DNA of 64,000 nucleotides, taken from positions 2,542,001 to 2,606,000 of the forward strand of contig NZ_VFON01000001.1 of NCBI RefSeq assembly GCF_006716085.1, given 5' to 3'. The translations under genes and the position numbers were made by a program. Shown here piece after piece: positions 48,101 through 56,990 of this stretch (positions are counted from its first letter, which is position 1; every line of letters starts with the position of its first letter). The DNA is from Leucobacter komagatae. Lineage in GTDB: Bacteria > Actinomycetota > Actinomycetes > Actinomycetales > Microbacteriaceae. The notes beneath the pieces are model-generated. The model ran no database searches. It had not been told where the DNA came from and saw nothing but the letters and a program-made list of their open reading frames with translations.

Positions 48101-48572
48101 TCGCGAACACGGGGAAGCCGATCTCCTCGGCGCCCTTGATGAGCGCGTCGATGTCCTGTGACGGGGGAGTGGAGCGCAGCACGGGCACTCCGGCCGCGAT
48201 CGCGTGCTCCTTGGCCGCAACCTTGTTGCCCGCCATCTCGAGGGCCTTGCGCCCGGGGCCGATGAAGGTGATTCCAACTGCTGCTGCCGCCGCCGCCAGC
48301 TCGGGGTTCTCGGAGAGGAAACCGTAGCCGGGGTAGATCGCGTCAGCGCCGCACTCCTGGGCGACCCGCACGATCTCGGCGATGTCGAGGTACGCGCGGA
48401 CGGGGCCGCCCTCGGTGCCGATCAGGTAGGCCTCGTCGGCCTTCAGCCGGTGCAGGGAATTGCGATCCTCGTATGGGTAGACCGCAACCGTGCGCGCCCC
48501 CAACTCATTCGCTGCGCGGAACGCGCGGATCGCGATCTCTCCACGATTTGCAACCAGAATCTTCTCGAACAT
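45174..48572 (-). CDS. pyc: Pyruvate carboxylase
   Basis: 1132 residues, the length of single-chain pyruvate carboxylase; it replenishes oxaloacetate from pyruvate, bicarbonate and ATP. Order: biotin carboxylase (MFEKILVANRGEIAIRAFRAANELG, ATP-grasp loop KAVAGGGGRGMR), carboxyltransferase barrel (TDTTFRDAHQSLLATRVRTRDL, later VHLHTHDTPGG), PC tetramerisation region, and the biotinyl domain with EAMKMEA near the C-terminus, where the Lys carries biotin. Confidence 0.97.
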   Translation of the reverse strand: MFEKILVANRGEIAIRAFRAANELGARTVAVYPYEDRNSLHRLKADEAYLIGTEGGPVRAYLDIAEIVRVAQECGADAIYPGYGFLSENPELAAAAAAVGITFIGPGRKALEMAGNKVAAKEHAIAAGVPVLRSTPPSQDIDALIKGAEEIGFPVFAKAVAGGGGRGMRRVERAEDLREALEAAMREAESAFGDATMFIEQAVLRPRHIEVQVLADGTGEAVHLFERDCSVQRRHQKVVEIAPAPNLTQEQRDAMTRDALAFAKSIGYANAGTVEFLLDTEGDRAGEHVFIEMNPRIQVEHTVTEEVTDVDLVQSQMRIAAGETLADLGLTQDKIKLHGAALQCRITTEDPANDFRPDLGRISAYRSPGGGGVRLDGGTINPGSYISPHFDSMLAKLTCRGRTFEDAVVRARRALAEFRIRGVATNIPFLQAVLDDASFQAGDVSTSFIEERPELLTLNKPQDRATRLLQHLANVTVNQPHGARPQTIEPQVKLPALDLDAPAPDGGRQRLLELGPEGFAKALRSQTALAVTDTTFRDAHQSLLATRVRTRDLVAVAPHVARMTPQLFSVEAWGGATYDVALRFLGEDPWERLSAMREALPNVPIQMLLRGQNTVGYTPYPPKVAQSFVQEAAATGVDIFRIFDALNDVNQMRVAIDAVRETGTAVAEVAFCYTGDLLSPNEDKFTLDYYLALAERIVEAGAHVLAIKDMAGLLRPAAAAKLVTALRERFDLPVHLHTHDTPGGQLATLLAASAAGVDAVDAASAPMSGTTSQPSLSGLVASLAHTDRDTGIDPEAVYALEPYWDAVRTLYKPFESGLAAPTGRVYTHEIPGGQLSNLRQQAIALGLSENFEKIEDMYAAADRILGRIPKVTPSSKVVGDLALHLAAVDADPADFEANPERYDVPDSVVGFLAGELGEIPGGWPEPFRSKVLSGRNVSIEVAPVSAEDEAKLDGDSASRRATLNRLLFPAPTAQFEDAREQYGDLSVVDTGDYLYGLDANAEHAIDLSRGVRLYVGLEAIGAPDEKGVRTVMVRVNGQLRPVFVKDERIAVTAETAEKADRTVAGQIAAPFSGTVTVKVAEGESVAAGQAIGTIEAMKMEAAITSPVAGVVKRLAFEGTRGVEAGDLVIVVE

Positions 48573-48666
48573 CGTCTTTGAGTTCCTCCCTTGGGCGGTG
48601 GGTTGCCCGGTCAGGTGCGCGCGTTGTGGGCGCGCACCTGGTCAGTGTTGTGTATTCAGGATCCGA

Positions 48667-50043
48667 TCACTCGCCACGCGAAATACGGGTCATCTCATCA
48701 CGCGAGACAACCTTGATACGCGTGCGCCCGGCGGCATCGCCGAGCGACAGTTCGTGTTCGTCGAGGCGGTGCCAGCCATCGAGGTTCGTGAACGGCACCC
48801 CCCGTTCCGAGAGTAGCTCAGGAATGGTGGCCGCGTCGGCATGCTCGGGCTGCCACCACGAATCTGCGTCGGCCATGAGGCACTCGAGCGTTTCCATCGC
48901 ATCGGACTTTGTGTGCCCAATGAGGCCGACGGGCCCGCGCTTGATCCAGCCGGTCGCGTAGACGCCGGGGACTCGGTTTCCTTCAAGGTCGATCACGCGT
49001 CCCTGCTCGTTCGGGATCACGCCGCGAGCCTCGTCAAACGGGATCTCGTCGAGCGGCGACCCGAAGTACCCGATCGCGCGGTACAGCGACTGCATCGGGA
49101 TGATCTCGAACTCGCCAGTGTCAATGACGCCGCCCTCGCCGTCAGGCCTGGTGCGCTCGATCTTCAGGCCCGCCACGCGGCCGTCTTCGACGACCACCTC
49201 GACGGGCTTCGACCAGAAATGCATGTGCAGGCGACGCGACGACGGTTCGACCTCGCCCGCCTCGCGTGCGCGCTGCTCGTCGCGCCACTTGTCCATGATG
49301 CGGGTCATGACGGTGACCTGCTTGTTCTTCGCGAGCACCTCGTCGGCGTACGGGTCGGCGTGCTCGAAATCGCGCTCGTCGATGACCATATCGACGTCGC
49401 GCACCTCTCCAAGCTCGCGCAGCTCGAGCGGCGTGAACTTCACGTACTTCGGGCCGCGGCGACCGAAGAGGTGCAGCTCCTCGATCGGGTTCGCCTTGAG
49501 TCCCTGGTAAACGTTGTCGGGAATCTCGGTCGGCAGCAGGTCGTCCGCGTGCTTGATGAGCATCCGGGAGATATCGAGCGCGACGTTGCCGTTGCCGACG
49601 ACGCCGACCGAGGCGGCCTCGAGGGGCCAGGTGCGGGGCACGTCGGGGTGGCCATCGAACCAGCTCACGAAGTCGGCTGCGCCGTAGGATCCTTCAGCGT
49701 CGATGCCGGGGACGCCGAGCATGGCGTCGCGGATCGCGCCAGTCGAGAAGATCACCGCGTTGTAGTGCTGCTTGAGGTCGTCAAGCGTGAGGTCCTGGCC
49801 GTAGCGCACGTTGCCGAAGAAGCGGATCTCGCCGCTGTCGAGCACGTCGCGCAGCGCGGTGATGATGCCCTTGATGCGCGGGTGGTCGGGCGAGACGCCG
49901 TAGCGCACGAGCCCGTAGGGGGCGGGGAGCTGCTCAAACAGGTCGATCTCGACCTCGAAGTCGCGTTCCGCTTTCAGCAGCAGGTCCGCAGCATAAATAC
50001 CGGCCGGGCCGGCCCCCACAATTGCCAGGCGCATCTTGCTCAT
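48667..50043 (-). CDS. Ferredoxin-NADP+ reductase (FprA type)
   Basis: 458 residues, adrenodoxin-reductase-like flavoprotein. FAD motif VGAGPAGIYAADLLL at the N-terminus, NADP motif VGNGNVALDISRMLI near 160, and the late ATGWIKRGPVGLIGHTKSDA block. It moves electrons between NADPH and ferredoxin. The start ATG 50043 has GAAGG before it; upstream in-frame residues are not needed. It follows the prenyl synthase and menG genes on the same strand. Confidence 0.92.
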   Translation of the reverse strand: MSKMRLAIVGAGPAGIYAADLLLKAERDFEVEIDLFEQLPAPYGLVRYGVSPDHPRIKGIITALRDVLDSGEIRFFGNVRYGQDLTLDDLKQHYNAVIFSTGAIRDAMLGVPGIDAEGSYGAADFVSWFDGHPDVPRTWPLEAASVGVVGNGNVALDISRMLIKHADDLLPTEIPDNVYQGLKANPIEELHLFGRRGPKYVKFTPLELRELGEVRDVDMVIDERDFEHADPYADEVLAKNKQVTVMTRIMDKWRDEQRAREAGEVEPSSRRLHMHFWSKPVEVVVEDGRVAGLKIERTRPDGEGGVIDTGEFEIIPMQSLYRAIGYFGSPLDEIPFDEARGVIPNEQGRVIDLEGNRVPGVYATGWIKRGPVGLIGHTKSDAMETLECLMADADSWWQPEHADAATIPELLSERGVPFTNLDGWHRLDEHELSLGDAAGRTRIKVVSRDEMTRISRGE

Positions 50044-50053
50044 ACCTTCGGAA

Positions 50054-51112
50054 CTACCCTTCCCTCGAAACAATGGATTCAGCCATGCGCTCAAGGCCGC
50101 GCTTCACTGACGATTTCGGCAGCACGTCAAGCGCGGCGACAGCATCGTCGGCCCAGCGCTTCGCGGTTGCCTCGGTCTCGCGCGTCACGGCGTGGTTGTA
50201 CAGCGCGTCGACCTCGGGATCCATGACCGACAGGTCGGCGCCCTCGGCGATGGCCTTCACGCCCGCGTCGATGCGGGTGAGCAGTGCCTGCGCCTCGGAG
50301 TCGCCTGCTGCGGCTCGGTTTCGAAGGAGGAGGAGTGGAAGGGTCGCGACGCCTGCGCGCAGGTCGGTGCCGGCGCGCTTTCCTGTGCGATCCTTCTTCG
50401 GGGACAGATCGATGACGTCGTCAATGAGCTGGAAGGCGACGCCGATGCGCTCGCCGTACTCGGTGACCGCGTCGGCGTGCTCGGCCGAGCCGCCGCCGAA
50501 CATCACGCCCATGCGAGCTGCCGTCGAGATCAGGGCGCCGGTCTTGTCGGCGAGCACCTGGATGTAGTGGGCGATGTGCTCGTCCTCAGGCTGAGGGCCG
50601 ACGGTCTCGTGCAGCTGGCCGAGGCACAGGCGCTCGAACGTGCGGGCCTGGAGCAGGATCGCGTCTTCGCCCATTCCCGCGACGAGCGACGAGGCGCGCG
50701 CGAAGAGCAGATCGCCGGCGAGGATCGCGACAGAGTTCGACCACACGACCTGCGACGCGGGAACCCCGCGCCTGAGCGTCGCGTCGTCCATGACGTCGTC
50801 GTGGTAGAGCGATGCGAGGTGGGTCATCTCGACCGCGACGGCCGCGCGGCGAACGAGCTCGTTTGGGCCGTCGCCGAGCTGGCTCGTGAGCACGGTGAGC
50901 ATCGGGCGGATGCGCTTACCGCCGGCCTCAGCGAGGTAGCGGGCGGGGGCATCGGCAACAGCCGAGGCGAACCCGAGGTTCTCAATGAGCAGCGCCTCAA
51001 TGAGGTCGAGCTCACGCTGCAGCTCTTTTGCCTGACGGCGATCGTCAGCGCTTCGGAAGAGGCGCATCGGCAGCGCCTGCGTGGTGGTGTCAGCCGTGCT
51101 CTGGCGGATCAC
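50054..51112 (-). CDS. Polyprenyl diphosphate synthase
   Basis: 352 residues of the trans-isoprenyl synthase family. The first Asp-rich motif is SLYHDDVMDDATLRRG, the second FQLIDDVIDLSPKKDRTGKRAGTDL. Translational coupling to menG (GTGA overlap) and the presence of menA imply it makes the menaquinone side chain. Product length cannot be read reliably. Confidence 0.9.
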   Translation of the reverse strand: MIRQSTADTTTQALPMRLFRSADDRRQAKELQRELDLIEALLIENLGFASAVADAPARYLAEAGGKRIRPMLTVLTSQLGDGPNELVRRAAVAVEMTHLASLYHDDVMDDATLRRGVPASQVVWSNSVAILAGDLLFARASSLVAGMGEDAILLQARTFERLCLGQLHETVGPQPEDEHIAHYIQVLADKTGALISTAARMGVMFGGGSAEHADAVTEYGERIGVAFQLIDDVIDLSPKKDRTGKRAGTDLRAGVATLPLLLLRNRAAAGDSEAQALLTRIDAGVKAIAEGADLSVMDPEVDALYNHAVTRETEATAKRWADDAVAALDVLPKSSVKRGLERMAESIVSREG

Positions 51113-52128
51113 TCGGAGCCTCGCTTGTTCGAGTCGGACGTGGATGCGGGCTTGGCCTTCGGCGCAGCCTTGGGCTTGCTTGCCGCAGCGGGCTTCTCGG
51201 CCTTTTCTGCCGTTTCGGCCGCGGGCTTGGCGGCGGCAGGCTTCTTTGCAGCCGTGGTCTTCTTGGCGGCTGTGGTCTTCTTGGCCGCTGGTTTCTTCTT
51301 GGCCGCTGGTTTCTTTTCCGCGGCGGGCTTCTTTTCGGCCGCGGGCTTACCCGCGTCGGGATCCTTCGCTGCGGGCGCGGGCGCGGGCGGCGCCTTCTCC
51401 GGCTCAGCGACCGGCTTCTCGCGCGGCACGAAGCCGCGGTGCAGCGCGACGATACCGAGCGTGAGGTTGCGGTACGCGACGCGCTCGAGGCCAGCCTCGC
51501 GGAGCCAGCGCGCGAGCTCCTCCTGCGCCGGCCACTCTTCGATCGACTCGTTGAGGTACTTGTAAGCCTCCGCGGCGTCGCGATTGATGATGCCCGCGAC
51601 GCGCGGCAGCACGTGCCGGTTGTACTTCGTGTAGGCCCAGTTCACGGCCTCAGAGCTGGGGCGCGAGAACTCGGCGATCACGACGCGGCCGCCGGGCTTC
51701 ACGACGCGAGCCATCTCCGTGAGTGCCTGCTTGGGCTCAGAGACGTTCCGCAGGCCGTACGAGATTGTGGCGGCGTCGAAGCTGTTGTCTTCGAACGGCA
51801 GCTGCGTCGCGTCTGCCCAGACGAACTCGATGAGGTCGTTGCCCGCGTTGCGGCGTCGGCCCTCGGCGAGCATGCCCTCCGAGAAGTCTGCAGCGGTGAC
51901 GTGTGCGCCGTGCGCTGCGAGCGCAGCCGAGGAGGTGCCAGTACCAGCTGCGAGATCCAGGATCCTCATGCCTTTGCGCGGCGCGATCGCGCGCGTCGTG
52001 GCGATGCGCCAGAGCCGCGAATTGCCAGCTGAGAGCACATCGTTGAGGAGGTCGTACTTGGGCGAGACCTCGTCGAACATGGCGGAAACGTCCGTCGCAT
52101 GCTTGGTTGTGGTGTCTGGTCGAGTCAC
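51109..52128 (-). CDS. menG: Demethylmenaquinone methyltransferase with Lys/Ala/Pro-rich tail
   Basis: 339 residues from GTG 52128, which lies 6 bases after TACGAT. The first 235 residues are a normal UbiE/MenG methyltransferase (VSPKYDLLNDVLSAG, LDLAAGTGTSS, TISYGLRNVSEPKQAL). The last 103 residues are a low-complexity tail of AAKK and PAAEKK units resembling histone H1 or HupB tails. MenG enzymes usually end near 230-250 residues. The tail is in frame, ends at the GTGA overlap with the prenyl synthase, and is not a frameshift product. Confidence 0.92.
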   Translation of the reverse strand: MTRPDTTTKHATDVSAMFDEVSPKYDLLNDVLSAGNSRLWRIATTRAIAPRKGMRILDLAAGTGTSSAALAAHGAHVTAADFSEGMLAEGRRRNAGNDLIEFVWADATQLPFEDNSFDAATISYGLRNVSEPKQALTEMARVVKPGGRVVIAEFSRPSSEAVNWAYTKYNRHVLPRVAGIINRDAAEAYKYLNESIEEWPAQEELARWLREAGLERVAYRNLTLGIVALHRGFVPREKPVAEPEKAPPAPAPAAKDPDAGKPAAEKKPAAEKKPAAKKKPAAKKTTAAKKTTAAKKPAAAKPAAETAEKAEKPAAASKPKAAPKAKPASTSDSNKRGSE

Positions 52129-52189
52129 CGTTCCATCGTAGCCGGTTGTGCCTCTGTGGATGCTTGCAGAAGCTGGCGAGTAGATTGGC

Positions 52190-53572
52190 ATGGTGATGAC
52201 CGAAGTGACTGGCAGCCCGGCGGGGGAAGTTCCGAGGCTCTCCGCGGTGACGCGAGGGCTGAGCGAAATGCCAGATTTGCTCGCGTTCGCGGACCCGGAT
52301 TCGCCGCTCTATTGGAACCGTGGCGACCGCGGCTGCGTAGGCGTTGGCGAGGTGCTGCGGCTGAGTTTCACCGGGGCCGACCGGTTTGTTGCGGCGTCCC
52401 GCGCCTGGCGCGAGATCGCGGCCGCGGCGACTGTTCACGACCCCGTGGGCATGCCGGGCTCCGGGCTCGTCGCGTTTGGCGCGTTCGCCTTTGCTGACGA
52501 AAGCCCGGCTGAGAGTGTGCTCATAGTTCCTCGAATGCTGATCCATCGCCATCGCGGGACGGCTTGGGTCACCGAGGTGACGCTTGCTCGGGCCCCTTCG
52601 GGGGAGGCATTGGGCGAGGGCGTGGGCTCGGGCCTAGGCGAGGGCTCGCTCCCCGTCGGGCGACCCGTCGACCCTGCCGCGTGGAACGGTGTCGAGTTCT
52701 TCCCGGCCCCTGAGCGAGAGAACGGTGAGGGATCCCTCGCCGGAAGCGAGATTGGCGCCTACCTTGACGGGGTCAGCGAGGCGACCGCTCGCGTCGTCGC
52801 CGGCGAGCTCGAGAAGGTCGTGCTGTCGCGCCAGGTCGCGGGCGAGGTTCGGGCTGGGCAGGATCTGCGCGTGCCGCTCCTGCGACTCAGCGAGCGGTAC
52901 CTCGACTGCTGGACGTTCGCCGTAGACAACCTCATTGGGGCGAGCCCCGAAACCCTCGTGCGCTCGACGAACGGGGCGGTGTCGGCTCGGGTGCTCGCGG
53001 GTACGCGGGGGCGACACCCTGAGGATCCCGCGCGTGACCGCGCGGCCCGCGACGAACTGCTGCGCTCCGCAAAGGAACAGCACGAGCATGACTTCGCCGT
53101 GCAGAGCGTAGTCTCGGCGCTCTCGCCGCACGTGAGCGAGCTACGAACCAGCGATGCGCCGTTTGCGCTGCAGCTGCCGAACGTTTGGCACCTGGCGACC
53201 GACCTCGGGGCTGCGCTCGGCGCGGAGGCGACGGCGCTTGAACTCGTCGACGCGCTTCACCCGACTGCCGCCGTTGCCGGTACACCTACCGCCGACGCTG
53301 TCGCGATGATCGCAGAGCTTGAGCCGTTTGACCGCGGCCGCTACTCGGGCGCTGTCGGCTGGATTGACGCCGACGGTGACGGCGAGTGGGTGATCGCGCT
53401 GCGCTGCGCGCAGTTGGCGCCCCCCTCTGAGGCATCTGACGGAGGCCTTGGGCCGGGTCGCGTGATCGTGGCGACGGCCGGCGGGGGCATCGTGGAGGGC
53501 TCTGACCCGCAGCACGAACTCGGTGAGACGGTCTCGAAGTTCCGCCCAATTACCGAGGCTTTCGCCAAGTAA
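52190..53572 (+). CDS. menF: Isochorismate synthase
   Basis: 460 residues of the chorismate-binding family. Key blocks: EKVVLSRQVAGEV, SPETLVRSTNGAVSARVLAGTRGRH, and VDALHPTAAVAGTPT, with the late GRYSGAVGWIDADGDGEWVIALRCAQ. It turns chorismate into isochorismate, the first committed step of menaquinone synthesis. Divergent from menG. ATG 52190, GTG 52193 and ATG 52196 are all possible starts after TAGATT. Confidence 0.9.
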   Translation: MVMTEVTGSPAGEVPRLSAVTRGLSEMPDLLAFADPDSPLYWNRGDRGCVGVGEVLRLSFTGADRFVAASRAWREIAAAATVHDPVGMPGSGLVAFGAFAFADESPAESVLIVPRMLIHRHRGTAWVTEVTLARAPSGEALGEGVGSGLGEGSLPVGRPVDPAAWNGVEFFPAPERENGEGSLAGSEIGAYLDGVSEATARVVAGELEKVVLSRQVAGEVRAGQDLRVPLLRLSERYLDCWTFAVDNLIGASPETLVRSTNGAVSARVLAGTRGRHPEDPARDRAARDELLRSAKEQHEHDFAVQSVVSALSPHVSELRTSDAPFALQLPNVWHLATDLGAALGAEATALELVDALHPTAAVAGTPTADAVAMIAELEPFDRGRYSGAVGWIDADGDGEWVIALRCAQLAPPSEASDGGLGPGRVIVATAGGGIVEGSDPQHELGETVSKFRPITEAFAK

Positions 53573-53788
53573 GAGCAGTTGGCGCTGGGGGCTGGCGTTG
53601 GTGCCGGGGGCGGGTTGAGTCGAACACCGCGCCCCACCCCCTCAAATTCTCCGAGACCCCTCAAATCTCTGCGGTATTTGCGGTGCACTCGATAATTTGA
53701 GGGTGAGCCGGTGATGCAGGGCCGCGATGAGCCGGTGCGGCAGGGCCGGGGTGAACCGAGGCCGGGGTGAGCCGAGGGGAGACAGCGC
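53573..53788. repeat. Intergenic region with inverted and degenerate tandem repeats
   Basis: CCCTCAAATT (about 53639-53648) and AATTTGAGGG (about 53693-53702) form a perfect 10-bp inverted repeat with a 40-odd base loop that contains a further CCCCTCAAAT. From 53703 a GAGCCGGTG..GCAGGGCCG unit of about 24 bases recurs twice and then decays. No gene is seen. It lies between the convergent menF and ppk2 genes. Confidence 0.55.
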
Positions 53789-54658
53789 TCAGGGCCAGCG
53801 CAACTCGAGGGTCGCAGCAAGCCGACTCTGCTCGGCGGCCACGTCGAAGTCGGCGGCGGGCCACTGCGGGTCGATGCCCTGCAGCGCCTCGATGACAATG
53901 CGCTGCACCGCAACACGCGCGTACCACTTCGAGTTCGCGGGGACGACGAACCACGGTGCGTCAGGGGTGTTCGTGCGCTCGATCGCGATCTGGAACGCGC
54001 TCATGTATGCGGGCCAAAGCTGGCGCTCGTCGACATCGCCGGGGTTGTACTTCCAGTGCTTCGCGGGGTCGGCGAGCCTGTCGCTCAGCCGCTCGGCCTG
54101 CTCCTCCGGCGAGACGTGCAACATGATCTTCACAACGCGCACCCCGTCGGCGACGAGCCCGCGCTCGAACTCGGTGATTGCGCCGTAGCGCCGCTCGATC
54201 TCGTCGGCGGTCGCGAACTCGCGGACCCGCTGGATGAGCACGTCCTCGTAGTGGGACCTGTCGAACAGACCGATGACACCCGGCCCCGGGACGCGGGGTG
54301 CGATGCGCCAGAGGAAGTCGTGCGACCGCTCCTCCTCGGTCGGGGATTTGAAGGCCGTGAGCTGCAGGCCGTGCGGCTCGAGCTGCGCGAAGACGTGGTT
54401 GACGATGCCGCCCTTGCCCGCCGCGTCCATCGCCTGCAGCACAACGAGCACGCGCTCGGGCTCGCCGGCGCGGCTCTGGGCGAAGAGGCGCTCCTGCAGC
54501 TCGCGCAGCTCTTGGGCCGAAGCCGCGAGCTCGGCCTGGCCGCCCTTCTTGCCGGCGGTCGTTCCGGGCGTCGACGACGGGTCCACCGCGCGCAGGTCGA
54601 AGCCGTCGCGCACGCGAAGAAGGTCCGTGACGCTCGCGTTCCAGAATCGCTCAGTCAT
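53789..54658 (-). CDS. ppk2: Polyphosphate kinase 2 family protein
   Basis: 289 residues. Walker A is VLQAMDAAGKGG, the Walker B-like block FDRSHYEDVLIQRV, and the lid arginines occur in ERYGAITEFERGL. PPK2 enzymes phosphorylate nucleoside mono- or diphosphates with polyphosphate. The class (I, II or III) cannot be fixed by eye. Confidence 0.9.
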   Translation of the reverse strand: MTERFWNASVTDLLRVRDGFDLRAVDPSSTPGTTAGKKGGQAELAASAQELRELQERLFAQSRAGEPERVLVVLQAMDAAGKGGIVNHVFAQLEPHGLQLTAFKSPTEEERSHDFLWRIAPRVPGPGVIGLFDRSHYEDVLIQRVREFATADEIERRYGAITEFERGLVADGVRVVKIMLHVSPEEQAERLSDRLADPAKHWKYNPGDVDERQLWPAYMSAFQIAIERTNTPDAPWFVVPANSKWYARVAVQRIVIEALQGIDPQWPAADFDVAAEQSRLAATLELRWP

Positions 54659-54735
54659 GTGAACCCCCGTTGCCTCTGCGCGGCGCTGCGACCGCAGTCG
54701 CCGTTGTTACCGCAACTGTAGGGCACGGGCGCGAC

Positions 54736-56526
54736 CTATGTGAGCGGCACCTCGACGAGCGTTGGGCCCGTCACCGGCGTCGTGAGGAGCCGCTCGAGGT
54801 CGCCGCGCGTTTCCACCAGCTGGTACTCCCAGCCGTAGGCGCCCGCGAGCGCGCGCAGGTCGGCCTTTCGCGGGGTGCGCATCACGCGCTCGAAGTCGGC
54901 CGCAGCGGTCGTTCCCGCGACCTCAAGGCCGTCGAAGATCGTGCCACCGCCGTCGTTGCCGACGATGAGCTGCAGACGCGGGCGGAGCTCGGGCACCTCC
55001 GGTAAGAGGAGGGATCCGGCGTCGTGCAACAGCGCGAGGTCGCCAATGATGACGCGGGTCGTGCCCGCGGCCCGCGCAGGGTCAGGGTCGGTCTGGCTCG
55101 CCGCCGCGATGCCGTGCGCGGTCGCGACCGTGCCATCGATCCCCGCGAGCCCCCGGTTCGCGTGCACGGCGAGCTTCCGCGCAGGGGCGAGCCCGTCGAG
55201 TACGCGCACGAGCCGGGAGGCGGCAATGACGAGGCGGTCGTGCGGCCACGTCGCCCGCCACACGCTCTCCACGAGTAGCTCTCGGGTGACGTTTTCCTTC
55301 TTCACCGCGACCTCGGCGCGCGCGTACGCGTTGCGCTCCTTGTAGCCCGTCTCGCGGGCGGCCTCGAGGTCGGGCTCGTGCACCGTGCTTCGGGCCTGCT
55401 GCAGGGCCCGATCCGCGGTCACCCAGGCTCCGAGCCACCGCCGGTGCGCGCGCGGGTCGTGGCCCGGGCCAACGGTCGCAGCGCGCACAACGCGCGCGCT
55501 CGCGGTGGGGTCGTAGTGGTCGCCTGCGTGAGGATCCACAACGATAACCTCGACGTCCTCGCGCTTCAGTAGCGCCGGGATCTGGCGGGTGAGCGTGGGG
55601 TGGCCGAACACGACGGCGCGTTCCACGAGCCCGCCGACCTCGGCATCGTCAATGAGCGTCGCGTAGGAGGCGATCGCCTCGCGACCGTAGCGAGAGCCGC
55701 TCACAACCTCGGCGAGGAGGGGGAGGCCCGCGTCGCGCGCGAACGCCTCGGCCTCGTCGCCCGCACCGGCGCCGGCGACGACAACCGTGAGCGCGTCGTC
55801 GCCGTGGACGTAGCCCGCCGCAGGCTCAGTGGCCGAAAGCTCCGGGGCCGAAAGCTCAGCGGCCTCCAGCGCCGATCGCGTGCGCTCATCGCGGGCGGCG
55901 ACGCCCTCCTCCGCGGCGGCGGCGAACCCCTCGGCGATCATTCGCTCGAAGCCCGCGGTCCCCGAGAGCGGCTCAACAAACTGCAGGTTGAGCTGCACGG
56001 GCCCAGCGGGCTGACCCCCTGGGCGCCCGAGTGCGGCGTTCAAGGCGCGGGCGGCGAGCGTATCCGGATCCTGATCGGGGGCGGGCGCGCCGCCAGCCGC
56101 GGGCGGATCGACGTCGAGCGACAGCCGCGCCGCGCGGCCGAACACGTCGAACTGCGAGGTCGTCTGGTTGCTGCGAGTGCCGCGGAGTGACGCGGGCCGG
56201 TCAGCGGTGAGCGCGATGAACGGGACCCTGCCCTCGTGCGCTTCGTAGGCCGCCGGCACGAGGTTCGCGACCGCCGTGCCGCTCGTCACGATGACGGGCG
56301 CGGGGTAGCCGGTCTCGCGGGCGATTCCGAGCGCGAAGAACGCGGCGGAGCGCTCGTCGACGCGAACGTGGAGGCGGATCGCGCCCGCCGACTCGGCGGC
56401 TGCGGCGGCGAGGGCGAGGGCCTGGGATCGGGATCCTGGGCAGACAACGACGTCAGCGACACCGCGGCGGATGAGCCCGGCGAGGAGCTCAACGGCAAAG
56501 ATTGATGCGGGAGCGGGCCCCGTCAT
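54736..56526 (-). CDS. menD: SEPHCHC synthase
   Basis: 596 residues, thiamine-diphosphate enzyme joining isochorismate and 2-oxoglutarate. The N-terminal PYR domain has VVCPGSRSQALALA and the cofactor glutamate region; the PP domain has IIGDLALLHDAGSLLL and IVGNDGGGTIF, diagnostic of MenD. ATG 56526 overlaps the stop of the upstream PLDc_N gene (TGATG), so the two are coupled. Confidence 0.95.
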   Translation of the reverse strand: MTGPAPASIFAVELLAGLIRRGVADVVVCPGSRSQALALAAAAAESAGAIRLHVRVDERSAAFFALGIARETGYPAPVIVTSGTAVANLVPAAYEAHEGRVPFIALTADRPASLRGTRSNQTTSQFDVFGRAARLSLDVDPPAAGGAPAPDQDPDTLAARALNAALGRPGGQPAGPVQLNLQFVEPLSGTAGFERMIAEGFAAAAEEGVAARDERTRSALEAAELSAPELSATEPAAGYVHGDDALTVVVAGAGAGDEAEAFARDAGLPLLAEVVSGSRYGREAIASYATLIDDAEVGGLVERAVVFGHPTLTRQIPALLKREDVEVIVVDPHAGDHYDPTASARVVRAATVGPGHDPRAHRRWLGAWVTADRALQQARSTVHEPDLEAARETGYKERNAYARAEVAVKKENVTRELLVESVWRATWPHDRLVIAASRLVRVLDGLAPARKLAVHANRGLAGIDGTVATAHGIAAASQTDPDPARAAGTTRVIIGDLALLHDAGSLLLPEVPELRPRLQLIVGNDGGGTIFDGLEVAGTTAAADFERVMRTPRKADLRALAGAYGWEYQLVETRGDLERLLTTPVTGPTLVEVPLT

Positions 56527-56918
56527 CAGCGTGACTTGTCCTGGCCCTGATCTGTGTCCTCGCTCGTCTGCGAGTCACCAGGCTTCTCGCCGGGGAACGT
56601 CTCGTTGTCGAGCTCCTTCAACCGGGCCTCGAGGTCGCGCAGTGAGTCGCGCTCGGCGTCAGAGAGCTGCCTGCCGGTGAACCGCGGGTCGTCGTCGGGG
56701 GCGAGGCGCTGCTGGGCGCCGGGCCCTGAGGTCGGGCTGCCCTTGCCGATCATCAGCCAGAGCACCGCGCCGATGACCGGCAGCAGCACGATGATGACGA
56801 TCCATACCGGCTTGCTCACTCCGCGGGCGCGTGAGTGGTCGGTCATCGCGGCGTCCACCAGTGAATACAGGGTGAACGCGACGGCGATGACGGCACCGAT
56901 AATGATGAACCTGACCAT
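56526..56918 (-). CDS. PLDc_N domain membrane protein
   Basis: 130 residues. Two helices, with KPVWIVIIVLLPVIGAVLWLMIGKG typical of PLDc_N (phospholipase-D-nuclease N-terminal) proteins, then a charged cytoplasmic tail. ATG 56918 lies 6 bases after TAGCAT. Upstream partner of menD in one transcript. Function unknown. Confidence 0.83.
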   Translation of the reverse strand: MVRFIIIGAVIAVAFTLYSLVDAAMTDHSRARGVSKPVWIVIIVLLPVIGAVLWLMIGKGSPTSGPGAQQRLAPDDDPRFTGRQLSDAERDSLRDLEARLKELDNETFPGEKPGDSQTSEDTDQGQDKSR

Positions 56919-56990
56919 GCCCTTATGCTACCCGCCGAGCCTCAGCGAATGGAGTGAGAGTGCACAGCCTGCGCGGGTAGACTCGGCGCT

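Noticed and set aside
45045..48161. 1038-residue open frame antisense to pyc
   Set aside because: A GC-rich shadow of the pyc reading frame with Arg/Ala/Glu-rich composition and no recognisable domain.
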